From: Ulota crispa
Lineage: Eukaryota > Streptophyta > Bryopsida > Orthotrichales > Orthotrichaceae
Direction: 5' to 3'
NCBI GenBank assembly: GCA_963920765.1
Contig: OY987243.1
Location: forward strand, 23,803,419 to 23,867,418
DNA length: 64,000 nt
Shown here piece after piece: positions 62,205 to 64,000 of the stretch; within the stretch, counting starts at the first letter, position 1; every line of letters begins with the position of its first letter. The notes beneath the pieces are model-generated. The model saw only the letters and a program-made list of their open reading frames with translations. It searched no databases and was not told where the DNA came from. The position numbers and the translations under genes are program-made.

Positions 62205-63245
62205 TTAGATCTCTGGGAAGGAGTCATTTTCTACAATTTGGCCGGTGTATCTAAAATACTGCCCGTGGAGTTCGTCTTTGTTAGGTGGATTATATAGTTT
62301 AATTGGATCTCTGGGTACACCTTTGTGTTTTTTCTGCTTTAGAGAAAAGTTTCAGATTTTCGACCTGCGCAGGTCAGTATGTCATCAATCATCTTATGGA
62401 AGCGTGGAAAACAATATATCTGCTTGGGTTGACAATGTAATATGGTTGCAAGTTTGTGGGGGGTTTTCCTGGATTAATGGAGTTTTGCGTATACTCTCCA
62501 ACTGAAGTGTTTAGTGATGTGATGTCGGCAGATATGGCACAACTACAGTTTTAACAAGCATATGCTAAGCAGACATGGAATTCATGCTCAACGTTTTTTT
62601 CAAGCAGACAGTCGTCACACTATGTATCTGGCCATGGCTCGGCTGAATGATTTCGCAGGGAGGGGTGCCAAGGGAGTCTAGTACTCGCTTGAAGTGCTAA
62701 GTGCCAATGAGAAAGTGATGGATAGTTATGCCAGGCATGTAAGTGAAACGGATGGCTCTTATATTGGCTGGGAAAAAATCAATGAAAGATCTCTTCGGGA
62801 AGGCAAACTTGAAGAAACTAGATGGTACTACAGCTGGTAAAATCAAAACGGCAAAGTCTTCAGCACAAGCTGAAAAGCACTCCATGGAAGGTGGCAGACT
62901 TGCGGAGAAAGGGTTCCATGCCATGACTTTTATGACAAGTACTACTGAAGGTCTTTTGGAGAAGTATTGGTGAACATGGAGGCTGATGGAATGCTTGTGG
63001 ATAGTGACCACCTCGCTAGCGTTGAGAAAGTTGCAAGGGAACCAACAACAAATATCAGTTAAGTCGCTTTCGGAAATGGGGTGCAAAATTACTGTCCAGA
63101 TGCTTCATTGATGAACGTTGGAAGTAGTGATGCTCAGATTTGCCAATTTTTTGTTTGGAGGCACGGCTGACAGGTAACTTAGTTATCCTGGCAATGCAAT
63201 ATTTGTCACCAGGAGTTGCTGTTTACGTTTAACTCATTCTCAGTA

Positions 63246-63552
63246 AGGTAGGAGGCTCATAAATGGAGCATCTAAGGGCTGAAACTGAATTTTGGGGAGA
63301 TGAAACTTTTTGAAATATTTTTCAGTAATTTTTCCTTGAAAGAAAAGAGAAATTTGCATCTAACTCAAATTGTTTTGTAATTTTTGAAACTTTGTGGAAT
63401 TAGTTATGAAATTTTGAAGTGGAAAGACCATAGGTCTCTAAAATGGTGCACTTCCTCTAATGTATTTGGCCTGAACACTAATAAAGGGTTATGAAAAACA
63501 ACATGTACATATGGAGTACATTTGAACAGATGCATCAAATTAGAACCTCCTA
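63246..63552 (-). mobile_element. AGGTAG-ended MITE, 'H' type, copy 3
   Basis: TA then AGGTAGGAGGCTCATAAA; the interior is inverted relative to 47,665 and 56,211; the right end is degenerate (CCTCCTAAGTA). Lies just past the damaged POP block. Confidence 0.6.
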
Positions 63553-63721
63553 AGTAGATTAGGATATTTCAGGTGCTCTTGACTGTCCGGTAAGAAAGTT
63601 GGGTTTTCTTGACGCAAATTTATACATCAAAGTCATTGAGGCTCAAGTAAAACATTGTGTAGATATATGATAGTGAAGCTACGGTTAGCTCAATTCTTTT
63701 TGAATACATGTTAGGATACGG

Positions 63722-63998
63722 ATTGCCTTGCTTTTTCAGAAATTGCACAAACATCCTTGGGTCAGAATTCTAGGCATTTATTTGTTGTGCTCGTACTTCT
63801 TTCATGACCAATGTTGAAGAAGGGAATGTAATGAAACAAAAAAGAAGAAATGTGCATGCAAAGGAAGAAGGAAAGTGGCATACACAATAAAATAAATGTC
63901 TTGAAAATTTTGATCCAAGGACATTTGTGCAATTTTTGAGAAAGCAAAAGTATTTATGCAAATATTTCAAATGTCAAGGATATCCATGAAATTTTCCC
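63722..63998. mobile_element. GGGAAA-family foldback MITE, left end lost
   Basis: Begins in CCTTGCTTTTTCAGAAATTG and ends ATATCCATGAAATTTTCCC at the window edge. The left terminal ~45 bp are missing. Confidence 0.65.
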
Positions 63999-64000
63999 TT

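Larger units (their letters stand above)
59866..63173 (+). pseudogene. Plant organellar DNA polymerase I-like (POP) locus, broken
   Basis: Exon 1 (59,866-60,771, 302 codons) carries an N-terminal targeting-like region, a variable linker and VVHVWDTE with the Exo I D-x-E pair. Exon 2 (61,127-61,318) gives EIDVKKESPVGHG, PYFSIYCGPSGNFGDG and LKPYFEDPCVKK, all typical of plant POLIA/POLIB exonuclease domains; both have GT-AG borders. The next block, 62,532-63,173, starts after CAG with IWHNYSFNKH and ends before GTAACT, but is damaged: TAG at 62,679, TGA at 62,946, TAA at 63,060, frame changes around SMKDLFGKANLKK, an extra T near 63,150. The Exo II aspartate reads as asparagine, and the Exo III part is deleted. 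POP copies mitochondrial and plastid DNA. This locus probably makes no polymerase; the polymerase domain would lie beyond the window. Confidence 0.75.

Noticed and set aside
1..64000. CRISPR array or bacterial operon structure
   Set aside because: Spliced plant genes, LTR elements and MITEs show the DNA is eukaryotic; no regular repeat-spacer pattern exists.

Overview
The window looks like nuclear DNA from a land plant with a repeat-rich genome. Three loci are recognisable by protein similarity: a CHX-type cation/H+ antiporter, a plant-type PEX13 (no SH3 domain) and a plant organellar DNA polymerase I-like (POP) locus. All have GT-AG introns, and intergenic gaps run to about 35 kb. Retroelement domains match Ty3/gypsy chromoviruses. 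The species cannot be named from the sequence; the repeat content hints at a large genome but proves nothing.

Layout. 1-4,936: a decayed chromovirus on the minus strand, cut by the left edge, inserted into a TTAA-type DNA element that runs to 5,848. 6,298-10,947: a second, complete-ended copy of the same family (487-bp LTRs, TCTAA target duplication) that has lost its integrase core. 12,642-15,733 (minus): CHX gene, four coding exons. 17.1-49.5 kb: no gene recognised; dense in small non-autonomous DNA elements. 50,353-54,155 (minus): PEX13, five coding exons. 54.7-59.7 kb: more repeats and a perfect 63-bp palindrome. 59,866-63,173 (plus): POP locus with two clean exons followed by a broken exon block.

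The main observation is the repeat structure. At least a dozen elements start CCCCTAAA (or close variants) and are flanked by TTAA, a piggyBac-like signature. They fall into several length classes (about 0.9 kb, 0.65 kb, 0.37 kb and 0.24 kb), and four of them are packed end to end at 32.9-34.95 kb. A second set has AGGTAG termini flanked by TA. A third set has GGGAAA termini and 9-bp target duplications (Mutator-like). Several other foldbacks and near-perfect hairpins are present, one inside a PEX13 intron.

The three genes are not functionally linked: CHX acts in membrane cation/pH homeostasis, PEX13 in peroxisomal import, POP in organelle DNA synthesis. The retroelement LTRs carry phased GAA/TTC modules that match heat-shock elements. 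All element classes, boundaries and splice sites were read by eye; no database search was run.
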